Of a DNA stretch of 64,000 bases, positions 41,979 to 54,662 are shown piece by piece. The stretch's first letter is position 1. The number at the start of each line of letters is the position of its first letter. The DNA comes from Clostridiales bacterium Firm_11 (GTDB lineage: Bacteria > Bacillota > Clostridia > Christensenellales > Aristaeellaceae). Made by a program: the position numbers and the translations under genes. The stretch lies in contig LVAQ01000024.1 of the NCBI GenBank assembly GCA_001604105.1, positions 1 through 64,000 of the forward strand, written 5' to 3'. Under the pieces are notes generated by a model. It had not been told where the DNA came from. It searched no databases and saw nothing but the letters and a program-made list of their open reading frames with translations.

Positions 41979-43366
41979 TGTATTATTCGATTTTGGATGA
42001 AGGCGCGCAGACCAACCACATTGCAACGGCGGCAGTACAGGCCGCGATCGACAAAGCCGATGCCACACACGGCACGGTGCTCATCCCCGCAGGCACCTAT
42101 GTTTGCGGCACCCTGAACCTTAAGGGAGCCTCCCTGTATCTTGAGAAAGGCGCTGTGCTGAAGGCTTCCGGCGATATGCGAGATTATCCCAGCATTGGGT
42201 ATCGCCATAATGAAATGGGCGACGTACGGTCGTTCCTGTTTTGCATGGATCAACAGGATATCCTAATCAGCGGCCATGGTTTCATTGACTTGAATGGCGA
42301 TGCGTTTTTTCATATGAATCAACCTTGCGTGCCGGATACGCTCATGCCAATGACCCCTTCACAGGAAAGCGAGTGTACACGAGCCTTTGATGCCCGCCCT
42401 AATCAACCCATGTTTTTTCTGCGTTGCAGGCATGTTGTCATCAAAGATATCGAGATTCGCAACGCGCCAAGTTGGACGATGTCCTTTATCGAGTGTACGG
42501 ATGTGCGCATTACCGACCTGACGATCGATAACTCGCTGCTGATCCCCAACAACGACGGGATGCACTTCTGCTGCTGCGAGGATGTGAGCGTGCGCGGCTG
42601 CCACATCAGCACCGGGGATGATTGCATTGCGTTGACATGCCTTACAAACTGGGATAAACCCTGCCAACGCATAACCGTATCCGATTGCGTGCTTCGCTCA
42701 GCGTCAAAGGCGATCTCCATCGGTTATATGCACAGCATCGTGCGCGACGTGGTCATCAGCAACTGTGTGATCACGCAAAGCAACCGCGGGTTGGTCATCA
42801 TGGCCAGCAGTGGAACCGGACTGGTTGAAAACGTGTTGCTTGCCAATCTACGACTGGATACGCGCATCTATGCCGGCAACTGGTGGGGAAACGGCGAACC
42901 GATTTGCCTGATGGCCAACCGGCACGATAACCCCAATTATTTCGACGCGCCACCGTCCCCTCGCTTTCAGGTCAGCATTCGGCATATCCGCATCCAAAAT
43001 GTAGCCTGTACGGGAGAAAACGCCATCGCTGTTATTGGCGAAAACCAATCCGTGCAGGACGTGAGCATGCGTCACTTTTCTTTCCGCCTAACGAAAAGCG
43101 CCAACCTTAGCCTGAAGGGGCGCATGATAGACCTAGCGCCTGGTATACAGAACGCATTCTTCCCCAACGATGAAAACCAATACTGGCTCTTCCTGCGCGA
43201 TGCCAAGGACATCCATTTTGCAGACTACTCGTTGGAAGGCATCCATGGGGAAACGCTTGCCGCCTTTTGTGATCAATGCAAGGACTGTACGCTGAGCAGA
43301 CAGCTCTGTTACGCCGGGCAAGCATTGGAATGCTGCTCGTCGCTGTCGGTCGATGCCCGAGCGTAA
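41975..43366 (+). CDS. Glycoside hydrolase family 28 protein (polygalacturonase-like)
   Basis: This 463-residue protein has the right-handed beta-helix of GH28. Motif I is NNDGMHF, motif II is STGDDCIAL (the two catalytic Asp), motif III is KAISIGYMHS, and motif IV is RGLVIMA, where most members have RIK. It may thus act on galacturonides or related sugars with altered specificity. It lacks a signal peptide, so it is intracellular. The start is ATG at 41975, with a second ATG at 41978. It is the last gene of the operon. Confidence 0.85.
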   Translation: MMYYSILDEGAQTNHIATAAVQAAIDKADATHGTVLIPAGTYVCGTLNLKGASLYLEKGAVLKASGDMRDYPSIGYRHNEMGDVRSFLFCMDQQDILISGHGFIDLNGDAFFHMNQPCVPDTLMPMTPSQESECTRAFDARPNQPMFFLRCRHVVIKDIEIRNAPSWTMSFIECTDVRITDLTIDNSLLIPNNDGMHFCCCEDVSVRGCHISTGDDCIALTCLTNWDKPCQRITVSDCVLRSASKAISIGYMHSIVRDVVISNCVITQSNRGLVIMASSGTGLVENVLLANLRLDTRIYAGNWWGNGEPICLMANRHDNPNYFDAPPSPRFQVSIRHIRIQNVACTGENAIAVIGENQSVQDVSMRHFSFRLTKSANLSLKGRMIDLAPGIQNAFFPNDENQYWLFLRDAKDIHFADYSLEGIHGETLAAFCDQCKDCTLSRQLCYAGQALECCSSLSVDARA

Positions 43367-43726
43367 GCTGCCACCCGCCGCCTGACCGTCGTACCCTTCA
43401 CCTGAGCGGACACGATCAGTGCCAGAGCGGGAATGCCCCGAATGTTAGCCATTGCCAAGCCGCCTCTTTGCTGCATCCTTCGCCTTGCTTTTCATCTCAT
43501 CCGTCCAACTGCCGCGACGGGAATACTTTTCCCATGCTAACTGTAATGAGAAAACAGGTGAATTCTCGTGTATGGTCGGAGTCACATGCATAGAACTTGT
43601 GAAAGCAGATGAATACTTAATTCCCGAAGCAAACGTTTAGTAGTTTAACGATTACTGTCTTTTAACGATTATCGAGAGTTTAGGGTGTGTAGTTTATTAA
43701 TAGATAGTAACTGTGCCATAACAGAT

Positions 43727-43775
43727 ACCACCTATTGATAAGAGAAATCTTGTCGGTAGGTGGTGTTTGTTTTAT
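43727..43775 (+). terminator. Strong rho-independent terminator
   Basis: Two 17-base arms pair completely if G-U wobbles are allowed (outer part ACCACCTA/TAGGTGGT, inner AAGA/TCTT) around a GAAA tetraloop. GTTTGTTTTATT follows. It would end transcripts of the beta-mannosidase/GH28 operon, leaving a long 3' untranslated region. Confidence 0.8.
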
Positions 43776-44356
43776 TGCGATACCGCAGCATACTGCTTTG
43801 CGGCGTAGGTGATACACCATGGTTTTAGCGGCGTACTTACCTAATCTGTTGATATTCTTTCTCGCTTTGATTCCGGCTGTTACCTGCGCAAAAGCCCTGT
43901 GACTCTGCTACGGGTTTGTGTTGTGAAGAGATTGCCATTTTGTTCCAAATTCCGATGGTGATCCCTGTACGTTTAAGTTGCCCCCCATGAAAAGAATGAA
44001 ACTCTTGTATTCATGATAAGTCTGCGAGGCATACTGTTCTCATCCCTGATGAAAAGCCCTCAAAATTCGCAGCACATACGGCAGCATTATATACTGTTTC
44101 TACGGGATAACTCACGATCATGGTATCATTCTGATGTGTTAATGGTTTGAATGTGCTCTTCACGGAATGCCCCTCTCATCACCAATGAACACAAAAATTA
44201 TCCCATCGCCTCCTATACCATCTTCGGCAAATATACACACCTGCATGAAAATCCCCACCTTTAGCGCTTAACGTTCCAGCTAACCTACGGTACAACAAGA
44301 AAAGACATGTGTTCCCGTTTGGTTTTCTCGCATAATGGTGGCTATCAATGTTTGCA

Positions 44357-44385
44357 TTGACATTTCACGTTGCAAAACTTATGAT
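44357..44385 (+). promoter_or_regulatory. Promoter of the secreted beta/gamma-crystallin-like gene
   Basis: TTGACA (44357-44362) and TATGAT (44380-44385) are separated by 17 bases. The gene starts about 170 bases after the expected start site, so there is a long leader. Confidence 0.7.
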
Positions 44386-44564
44386 TGTATTATCAAGAGT
44401 GATACGAAGCACTACAGAACAATGAGCAGAACCGATAAGCCACTGATACAATGCTGATCCAAACTCCATTGTCCATTGGTCGTTTGACAGTAGCTGCATA
44501 ACCTTGCCTTACATTTCTGCCTAAATGCTTGAACACTGCCGTGGTATGAAAAGGAGGGTTTTTC

Positions 44565-45419
44565 ATGATGCGGCTGATTCGTGTGTTCTGTATGGTGTTG
44601 ATATGCTGCCTTGTTCTATTGCTGCAAGCAGCTATGCCTGCCATGGCTGGAGCTACCTCGTGGCGCCTTTCGGCATATGCCGACCCAAACTGTGATGTGA
44701 CATTCTATGGCGATCTGGACGCGCAAGGCTGGATCGCAAACCTCTACATTGGAGACACCGCAAGTATTGTAAACGATCTGGGCTTCCCGAACGATGATTT
44801 GTCAAGCATCAGCATCCACAATCATGACGCGTTGGTCGTTTTGTACCCGCATGAGTACTATGAGGATTACTATCTGGCTCTCGGAACTGAAACTCAATGG
44901 AATCTGGATGGATTTGCATTCAACGATATCTGTTCATCTTTCTATATCTGTCGGCAGGGCGAGCAATACCCCAACTTCCTGCCCGATGATTCGTTCAACT
45001 ATGACGAGAATAATGCAGCCGGAACAACCAGCACGCCACAAAACGACTACTCTGCCATGCCTGATGCATCTACACCGCTTCCCGATTTGGTGGCAGGCGA
45101 TATCATTTGCTTAACCGATGAACAATCAAGAACAGTCGGGTACAATATCCAATTTGATTCGAGCATTAAGAATCAAGGCCAGCGCGCAACCGACACCAAC
45201 TTCAATATCAAGTGGTTTGTTGATGATAAGGTACTCGGCTATGGCGGCCATGACGCAGTCGCGGCGAATACGGAAGTGTTTGACGGCAACAGTCAGTTCA
45301 GCTTCGCCCCCGCACAGAAGGGCTTATATCTGATTATCTTCTATGTGGATTGCGATGATTTCATTGATGAAGTTCTGGAAGCAAATAACTTATCATATTT
45401 CTATGTGACGATCAAGTAG
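44565..45419 (+). CDS. Secreted beta/gamma-crystallin-like and CARDB-like protein
   Basis: This 284-residue protein begins with a signal peptide (MMRLIRVFCMVLICCLVLLL to about A-M-A at 28). Residues 30-130 resemble a beta/gamma-crystallin domain, with two (N/D)(N/D)xxSS calcium-clamp motifs: NDDLSS and NDICSS. A Ser/Thr/Pro linker follows, then a C-terminal CARDB-type Ig domain (about 170-284: VGYNIQFDSSIKNQG, DCDDFIDEVLEANN). It is probably a cell-surface or secreted calcium-binding adhesin-like protein. The assignment of both domains is from pattern. ATG at 44565 follows AAGGAGGG. Confidence 0.7.
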   Translation: MMRLIRVFCMVLICCLVLLLQAAMPAMAGATSWRLSAYADPNCDVTFYGDLDAQGWIANLYIGDTASIVNDLGFPNDDLSSISIHNHDALVVLYPHEYYEDYYLALGTETQWNLDGFAFNDICSSFYICRQGEQYPNFLPDDSFNYDENNAAGTTSTPQNDYSAMPDASTPLPDLVAGDIICLTDEQSRTVGYNIQFDSSIKNQGQRATDTNFNIKWFVDDKVLGYGGHDAVAANTEVFDGNSQFSFAPAQKGLYLIIFYVDCDDFIDEVLEANNLSYFYVTIK

Positions 45420-45513
45420 CGATTCGTATTGTCAATTCTACAGCTTCTGAATCGAAACGCGTCTGTTCTGAATAATGTGCAAATACCCAACTGCGTAGAA
45501 CGGCAGAATCGGC

Positions 45514-45549
45514 AACGGCCGGAAAGCAGATCTCTGCTTTCCGGCCGTT
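45514..45549. repeat. Perfect 16-base-pair palindromic hairpin
   Basis: AACGGCCGGAAAGCAG and its exact complement surround the loop ATCT. There is no T run on either strand. It lies about 95 bases after the beta/gamma-crystallin-like gene and before the convergent chromate transporter gene, where it could act as a shared transcription barrier. Confidence 0.6.
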
Positions 45550-45702
45550 ACCGTGATGGCGGAAAAATGATGACTGTTCTTCACAGGCGGCCGCAAAGCG
45601 ACCGTTTATGCAGCTTGCATGAAAAGGCTGTACTTTACTGCTTTCCAGTTACGCGGGAAGCTGATCGGCGTGGATAAACTCAAGCAGCGTGTTTCCAGAT
45701 GT

Positions 45703-46902
45703 CTATAAAATGAATCCGGCACCAATTACAGCCGCAACAATCAACGGTGCGGGTATTTTCTTTGTTGATAACAGTACAACCGTAATAATCATAACCAAGA
45801 GATTATCCAGCGCAATACCGCTTTTTTGCATCAGAATGATTCCAGCTACCGCAATCAATCCACCCGCAACGGCGATAATTCCTCGCAATGAGATGTTGAT
45901 TCCTTCAATGGTCTTAAGCTTCTCCCAAATGGGGTAGACAAAGAAAATCAAAAGAACGCCCGGCAGGAAGATCCCAATACCTGCGGCAGCCGCTCCCATC
46001 ACCTGCATCAGTATGCTTCCCCCGCGCGCGGCCAATCCGCCCGCATAAGCGCTAAAGCTGAACATTGGTCCCGGCAAACCCTGTACAAGCCCAAACCCGG
46101 TTAAAAACTCCTGGTTTGTCATATACTGATTGACTTCCACCAGTTCGCTGTACATCATTGGAACAACAACTTGGCCACCTCCGATCACTAGGTAGCCATA
46201 GCGATAAAAGCTTTCAAATATGTGAAGGATTCTATTGTCCCATATCAGCGTAAGCAGAAGGCTGCTAAACGCAATCACCGCAAACGCGATTAAGTATCTC
46301 CAGGGAGGGTCTAATCGTACACGATTCCAGACATTTTTCTCTTTTGAAGTCAGGATGCTCACAGCTCCGCCTGCTATCAATACAAGCGGGTATATCCACG
46401 CGTCGCGCACAAAATACGTAATGATACCACCAAAAAGAAAGAGCAGCAAAGTGATTCTGTCCTTGATAACCTTGCGGCCAATCCTGAGCGCGGCCAGAAC
46501 AATGAAGCCCACAGCCATCGGCCCAATGTACCGAAGCACGCCCAGCGATATGTTGAGCCCTTCCAGGAAAACGCCCAGAAACGAAAGCAGCGTCATGACT
46601 ACAAGCACCGGCAATGCCCATGTCAGCAATGTCAAAAATGCCAGCAACGGACCGCCCATCTTGTATCCAATACTCACAATCGTTTGTGTACTGCTTGGGC
46701 CAGGCAGTATTCCAGTCAGGGCGATGAGCTCTACCAGTTCCTCTTCCGTTAGGTATTTCTTCTTTATAACCATTTGATCCGTAAACACACCGTAATGCGC
46801 TTCAGGGCCTCCGTAAGCGCCCAATGAACAAATGAAAACATCTTTTAAGAAGGTACTCCAACGAACTTTCTCGGGGGAATTCATAATCTCCTTACTTCCC
46901 AT
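45703..46902 (-). CDS. chrA: Chromate transporter-family protein (ChrA-like)
   Basis: This 399-residue membrane protein has the full-length two-half CHR structure. The N-terminal half carries GAYGGPEAHYGVF and LIALTGILPGPSSTQT (residues 29-75), the family signature. The C-terminal half repeats it as GYLVIGGGQVVVPMM and FGLVQGLPGPMFSFSAYAGG near residue 285. About ten to twelve membrane segments are visible. ChrA proteins export chromate, but many Firmicute members have unproved substrates. ATG at 46902 follows AAAGGAG 9 bases upstream. A single gene with its own leader, not part of an operon. Confidence 0.85.
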   Translation of the reverse strand: MGSKEIMNSPEKVRWSTFLKDVFICSLGAYGGPEAHYGVFTDQMVIKKKYLTEEELVELIALTGILPGPSSTQTIVSIGYKMGGPLLAFLTLLTWALPVLVVMTLLSFLGVFLEGLNISLGVLRYIGPMAVGFIVLAALRIGRKVIKDRITLLLFLFGGIITYFVRDAWIYPLVLIAGGAVSILTSKEKNVWNRVRLDPPWRYLIAFAVIAFSSLLLTLIWDNRILHIFESFYRYGYLVIGGGQVVVPMMYSELVEVNQYMTNQEFLTGFGLVQGLPGPMFSFSAYAGGLAARGGSILMQVMGAAAAGIGIFLPGVLLIFFVYPIWEKLKTIEGINISLRGIIAVAGGLIAVAGIILMQKSGIALDNLLVMIITVVLLSTKKIPAPLIVAAVIGAGFIL

Positions 46903-47225
46903 GGTAAATCACTCCTTTATTCGCAAGTTTAAAACGGGGGTGGTTTATCGGATAGGGAGACCAGCAAAAGGTGATGGTAACGGGCATGCTGCCTCACCTA
47001 TAGTCATGCATTCGAACGATATCAGGAAAACATGCACAGAGCCTTCCACTATCATTGTACCGTAATTATCAAGTATTGAAAACGCAATTTCTTTAACACA
47101 TCCGGCAGGCTCTCCCACGATTGCAGTATTCAAGTATTATCAGCAACAGCATCCTGCGAGTTTTGCGCATCAATCTCTGGTATAGGTGCGTATCACGCCA
47201 TGCCACGGCAGGCTGGCTATGGCAA
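46903..47225 (-). other. Upstream leader of chrA and gene-free interval
   Basis: No gene is seen here. A candidate minus-strand promoter is TTTTCA, 17 bases, TACAAT, placing the start about 140 bases before the chrA ATG. The leader contains AGGTGA and TCACCT arms about 20 bases apart and followed by TTTT. I could not match it to a known riboswitch. Confidence 0.35.
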
Positions 47226-47260
47226 CGAAAAAACCCACGGCGCTAATGCGCTATGGGTTT
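47226..47260 (-). terminator. Terminator of the beta-galactosidase/fucosidase operon
   Basis: On the minus strand 13-base arms (AAACCCATAGCGC and its partner, one mismatch) flank the loop ATTA and are followed by six T. It stands about 160 bases after the GH29 stop and may also stop plus-strand transcripts. Confidence 0.75.
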
Positions 47261-47417
47261 CTTTCGGTGACGCCCGCTTCAACGGTAAGCGGAAAAATCG
47301 ACCGATAGCATCGCTACTACTTCCCCGCCTCCTGCACTTGCCCAACGCCGCAAATGCGCCGCAAATCGCCATTAGGCTTCGCGCAAGTTCATGATTCGCT
47401 AAACGCAGCATCCCGCT

Positions 47418-48838
47418 TCACTGGTAAATTCCTATGAATGAAACCGTTGGCGCCATGCGGGCATCCAGTATCCGAATACGCACAGCCGAAGCGATCACAT
47501 GATCCAGCGCAGCAATTTTTTTGTACCCAATCACAGTCCCCAGATACGTCGGCACCCAGTTGCCCTCAACCTCCACATCAATCACAAACCGCTCCACGCG
47601 TTGACTCATGCGAATGTTTTCTTGAATCACAATGTAACGTATACGTTTTGCTGACGGCCATCTTGCGATGATTTCCACCAAATCCGTATCCTCTGACGGT
47701 ATGAAAAACGAACTGTCATCCTCGTCTATAACCTTTGCGATTTCATGTCCGTCAACATGTGAATTGGCCGATAGCGTAGCGTCACTCGCCTGGAGCAGAT
47801 TGGTTCCATATGCGTCTGCAAGGTAAGCGCCAAACTCCCGCAGGCGCGCAACATCATGTTCATGCAGTAACCCCTCCTGTGTTGGGGGTATGTTCAGCAA
47901 AAAGGTTGCGTTTCCGCCTACGGAATGTTCATATATGTGGATTAGCTCCTTGAGCGAACGCACCTGCCCATCCTCATTGGCATGGTAAAACCAGCCGGGG
48001 CGGATTGACGTATTAACCTCCGCCGGATACCAGATAAGCTCCGGTTCATCGGCAAGCGCTTTGCGGCTGCCCAGATCGCGGTCATGCGCGCTGAGCCTGC
48101 GGCGGCGAAATTCTGCTGTATCGCTTTGCTGGCTTGCATCCGCAATTTTCTCGGTATCCATCATACGGCGTGGCACTACGCTCCACTCGGATTCACGGGT
48201 ATCCCCCGCTTCATTGCCACACCAACGCACATCCGGTCCGCAAACGCTGATGCACGCGCCTGGCTGCAGGCGGCGGATGCTATCATAGTACCGTTGCCAG
48301 TCATACACCTGTTTCTTGCCATTCGCACCCTCGGCACACGCGCCGTCAAACCAAACTTCAAACACATCGCCATAGTTTGATAGTAGTTCCGTCAGCTGAT
48401 TGACAAAGTAATCATCATAGGGCTTTCCTTGCCCGTATAAAGCGCTGTGGCGATCCCACGGCGAAAGGTATACCCCAAACTTCAACCCTGCCTCACGGCA
48501 AGCATCCGAAACCTCAAGCACCACATCGCCCCTGCCATCCCGAAACGGGCTGGCTGCCACCGTGTGCTCCGTATAACGGCTTGGCCATAGGCAGAAACCG
48601 TCATGGTGTTTGCATGTGAGTACCATTCCCTTCATACCGGCATCCTTGACGGCAGTCACCCACTGCCGGGCATCAAGCCGCGTAGGATTGAAGATCGCTG
48701 GTTTTTCGCTTCCATCTCCCCATTCCATATCCGTAAAGGTATTGACCGTAAAGTGGATAAACGCGTAAAACTCAACCTGTTGAAAACGAACCTGCCGCTC
48801 GTGCGGTGTGATTTGAACCAATCGTTGATCGATACTCA

Positions 48839-48839
<1 letters not shown>
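47418..48839 (-). CDS. Alpha-L-fucosidase (GH29)
   Basis: This 473-residue enzyme removes alpha-linked fucose. GH29 marks are CKHHDGFCLWPS (residues 76-87), GVYLSPWDRHS (122-132), and EVWFDGACAE with the nucleophile Asp at 165. The C-terminal 130 residues form a beta-rich, discoidin-like domain. No signal peptide is present, so it acts on imported oligosaccharides. Its ATG overlaps the beta-galactosidase stop (TAATG), so both are translated from one transcript. A terminator follows. Confidence 0.92.
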
Positions 48840-51928
<3,089 letters not shown>

Positions 51929-53668
51929 TTAATCGCCGATTTGTTCCAGCATATCCTTACGGGCACGGTAGACCTGTTCTACCAGCAGTTTGTTATAAGC
52001 CAGTACTTCGTCATAACCCAGGCCTTTGGCCTTTTCAATCATTTCCGCCTGAAGCATGTTGAACTCAGCATCATCCGCCGCATAAACCATCTTCCAGCTG
52101 TATTGCACGATTACTGTGCCAATCTGGTTGAATTTCTGCTGCAGCATCTCGTCCATCATGATTGTCGGCTCAGTCGAGAACACCGCCTGGTTGACGGTCG
52201 TCAGGATGTTGCCGCGATTTTGCAGCGCCTGGATGCTCGTAAGCGCGCCGCCCATGTGATCGCTCCAATCCTGCACGATGGGCGCCATGTCCTTATTGAG
52301 CACGCTGGGCCATAACCTGTGGATGGTCGGATAGCCGGTCGATGCCAAGGTGAAGTTCTCATTGGGGGTGGTATAGAAGCCCTTGTTGGAACCTTCAAAG
52401 AAGGTGCCGCCGCCAAACTCTTCGGGCATCTCAAACATCTGGTCATAATAGGTTTCCCAGCCAAGCTCTGTGAAAACAGGCTCGCCCGCTTCGTTGTATG
52501 TCCAGATGACGTCTTTGGGTCCATTGTAGAGTTCCATCATGCCCTCATCGGAGAACACCCAGCTGATGATCTCCATCGCGCGTTCCGGATACTTACAATT
52601 CGCGCCGATGGAAACCGTACGGGGGTAGCCGTAGGGTTTGGCGGTATAACCATAGTTTGTTTGGCTGGTCATCGGAAGCAGCAACATGGCCTTGCCTTCG
52701 CTCAACCGCTCCTGCGTGTTGAAGTTGGTTTTAATGGGGTTAAACCAGTTAAACAGAACGCGACCCGTCTGCTCCTTGGTGGTAACCTCGGAGAAAGTCT
52801 GCGTAATGGAATCAGGATCCAAGAGTCCAAGCTGATTCAGGTCATAATAGAATTTCAGCGTGCGCAGATAGATGCCGTTATCCTCCAGCATATCCGCCAT
52901 GATATCTTCGGTGGCATGTGCCAGCATGTACTGATAGGCATCCCACCCGAAAATAGCGAAGAAAGCGCCGCCCGCCATCATATTGGCGCCGTCCCAATCC
53001 TTCCACAGGCTCATAGCATATACGGATTCCCCGTCCTTGTTAACGGGTTCCAGGTCATGCATCGCCTGAAACACGGGAATAAGGTCCTCAATGTCATTGA
53101 TTTCCGGATAGCCAAGCTGCGCATACAAATCCCAACGGCCATAGGGGCCCCACCAGGAATCTGTTCCGCCGTCGATTTCCAGCTTCTGCGTTGTCGGCAC
53201 GGCCTGCGCGCCCAGCGCATACACTTTCTCACCATCGCCAAACTGTTGCCGCGCTCTATAGAGCACCAGCGGATAGTTCTCGGCAATGTTAGGGGCGTAG
53301 GTATCCAGCAGGCCATCGGCAGCCATGTCCAGTATCAGGCCGGCGTCAATGGCTTTTTGCAAGTGTTCCTGCGAATTGCTCTCGCTGAGGAATACCAAAT
53401 CGCCCAGATCGCCGGAGATCATCTGTGTAGCGAAGCGGTCACTGCCGCCCTCTGTGCTGGAGATGATGTTAAAGCCAACGTTGAACTTGTCCTTCAGCAA
53501 TTTGGCAAGCCAGCCGGTCTGTAGGCCGGAGTAGTTTGCCAGTTCCGAATAGATTTGGATTTCCCAGTACTCATCGTGCGCCGTACTGGCCAGCGATGTG
53601 ACCGGCAGCATAACGCCCAGCGCCATGACAAGTGCCATCAACAGAGATAGGTACTTTTTCGTTTTCAT
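51929..53668 (-). CDS. Oligosaccharide ABC transporter substrate-binding protein (LplA/YtcQ type)
   Basis: This 579-residue protein starts with a signal peptide (MKTKKYLSLLMALVMALGVM to about A-S near 27). Its large size is typical of LplA/YtcQ binding proteins that capture complex oligosaccharides. It lacks a lipobox Cys. Conserved parts include GDLGDLVFLSESN (residues 86-98), a family-typical GAQAVPTTQK and KYPERAMEIISWVFSDEG near 365. It feeds the two permeases encoded directly upstream in the operon. Confidence 0.9.
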   Translation of the reverse strand: MKTKKYLSLLMALVMALGVMLPVTSLASTAHDEYWEIQIYSELANYSGLQTGWLAKLLKDKFNVGFNIISSTEGGSDRFATQMISGDLGDLVFLSESNSQEHLQKAIDAGLILDMAADGLLDTYAPNIAENYPLVLYRARQQFGDGEKVYALGAQAVPTTQKLEIDGGTDSWWGPYGRWDLYAQLGYPEINDIEDLIPVFQAMHDLEPVNKDGESVYAMSLWKDWDGANMMAGGAFFAIFGWDAYQYMLAHATEDIMADMLEDNGIYLRTLKFYYDLNQLGLLDPDSITQTFSEVTTKEQTGRVLFNWFNPIKTNFNTQERLSEGKAMLLLPMTSQTNYGYTAKPYGYPRTVSIGANCKYPERAMEIISWVFSDEGMMELYNGPKDVIWTYNEAGEPVFTELGWETYYDQMFEMPEEFGGGTFFEGSNKGFYTTPNENFTLASTGYPTIHRLWPSVLNKDMAPIVQDWSDHMGGALTSIQALQNRGNILTTVNQAVFSTEPTIMMDEMLQQKFNQIGTVIVQYSWKMVYAADDAEFNMLQAEMIEKAKGLGYDEVLAYNKLLVEQVYRARKDMLEQIGD

Positions 53669-53712
53669 GGTATCCTTCCTTTCTTATCCAATGAACGGGT
53701 AAACCCGTTGCA

Positions 53713-54648
53713 TTACCCTTTTACCGCGCCGATCATAATACCGCCCACAAAATACCGCTGGAAGAACGGGTATACAAACAGTATCGGCGCCACGACGATC
53801 ATCGTAACGGTCATCCGTACAGAGGTAGGCGTCTGCACAGCGCTCAAGTCAATGGTTACGGCGCCTTGCGTATTTTTGATTATGGTCGCCAACGCGGTCG
53901 ATTGATTGATATAGCGGTACAGGACAAATTGCAGCGTATACAGCTTGCGATCCGTCATTAAAAACAGCGTATCCTGAAACATGTTCCATTGCCATACGGC
54001 GGAAAACACCGTTACCGTAGCCAGAATCGGCAGGCACAGCGGCAGGATGATACGCGTGAAGCGCACCCAGTACCCAGCGGAATCGATCTGCGCGCTTTCT
54101 TCCATTGCCGATGGGATTGATTCGATATAAGTTTTCACCAGCACTACGCAAAACGGCGATACAATGCCGGGCAGAACATAGGCGAAAAAGTTATTGGTAA
54201 GCCCCAGGTTCATCATCAGGATGTACCAGGGGATAATCCCCGCGTTAAAGTACATCGTAATCACAATGAAACGATACCAGAAGCTGCGCATCCACATTTT
54301 CTGTTTGGTCACCAGATAGCTGACAAACGCCGATGCAAACACAGTGAGCATTGTGCCCAGCACTGTACGGCCAACGGATACCAGCGCCGCCGTAGATAGT
54401 CCCGGTATTTTCATGACCTGAACGTAGTTCTCAAAATGAATCCCAATTGGGTAAAGCGTAACCAGTCCCCGCGCTGTCAACTGATTGTCTGATATGGTGT
54501 TGATGAAAATATAGTAGAACGGGTAAATGCATAACAACGTAAACAGGAAGAAGAACGTATAGTTGATCAAATGAAACGCAAACGCGCCTATGGAGGTTCT
54601 GTTCCTTTTGAGTCGGTTTGCGGGAATCGTACGTTTTGTGTGCATCAT
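53713..54648 (-). CDS. ABC transporter permease, LplC/YtcP type
   Basis: This 311-residue protein has six membrane segments, the first at about residues 28-50. The EAA loop reads SIPSAMEESAQIDSAGYWVRF near residue 190. It ends in RYFVGGIMIGAVKG, the typical C-terminus of LplC-like permeases. It pairs with the LplB-like permease encoded 14 bases upstream. ATG at 54648 (or the next codon) follows GGAAGGAGAAG. Confidence 0.93.
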   Translation of the reverse strand: MMHTKRTIPANRLKRNRTSIGAFAFHLINYTFFFLFTLLCIYPFYYIFINTISDNQLTARGLVTLYPIGIHFENYVQVMKIPGLSTAALVSVGRTVLGTMLTVFASAFVSYLVTKQKMWMRSFWYRFIVITMYFNAGIIPWYILMMNLGLTNNFFAYVLPGIVSPFCVVLVKTYIESIPSAMEESAQIDSAGYWVRFTRIILPLCLPILATVTVFSAVWQWNMFQDTLFLMTDRKLYTLQFVLYRYINQSTALATIIKNTQGAVTIDLSAVQTPTSVRMTVTMIVVAPILFVYPFFQRYFVGGIMIGAVKG

Positions 54649-54662
54649 ACTTCTCCTTCCTG

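Larger units (their letters stand above)
43367..44564. other. Gene-free interval with a terminator and a promoter
   Basis: I find no credible coding frame in these 1.2 kb. A strong plus-strand terminator lies at 43727-43775, about 360 bases after the GH28 stop, and a promoter at 44357-44385 serves the next gene. The part between 43800 and 44340 has scattered stops in all frames and may be decayed DNA. Confidence 0.55.

Noticed and set aside
43800..44340. Decayed transposase in the gene-free region
   Set aside because: A few basic, HLRR-like stretches appear on the minus strand, but stops are frequent in every frame and no DDE-type motif or terminal repeat could be seen.
46960..47030. Possible fluoride or metal riboswitch upstream of chrA
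   Set aside because: The GGTGATGG stretch is on the plus strand, opposite to chrA, and the rest of the known motif is missing.
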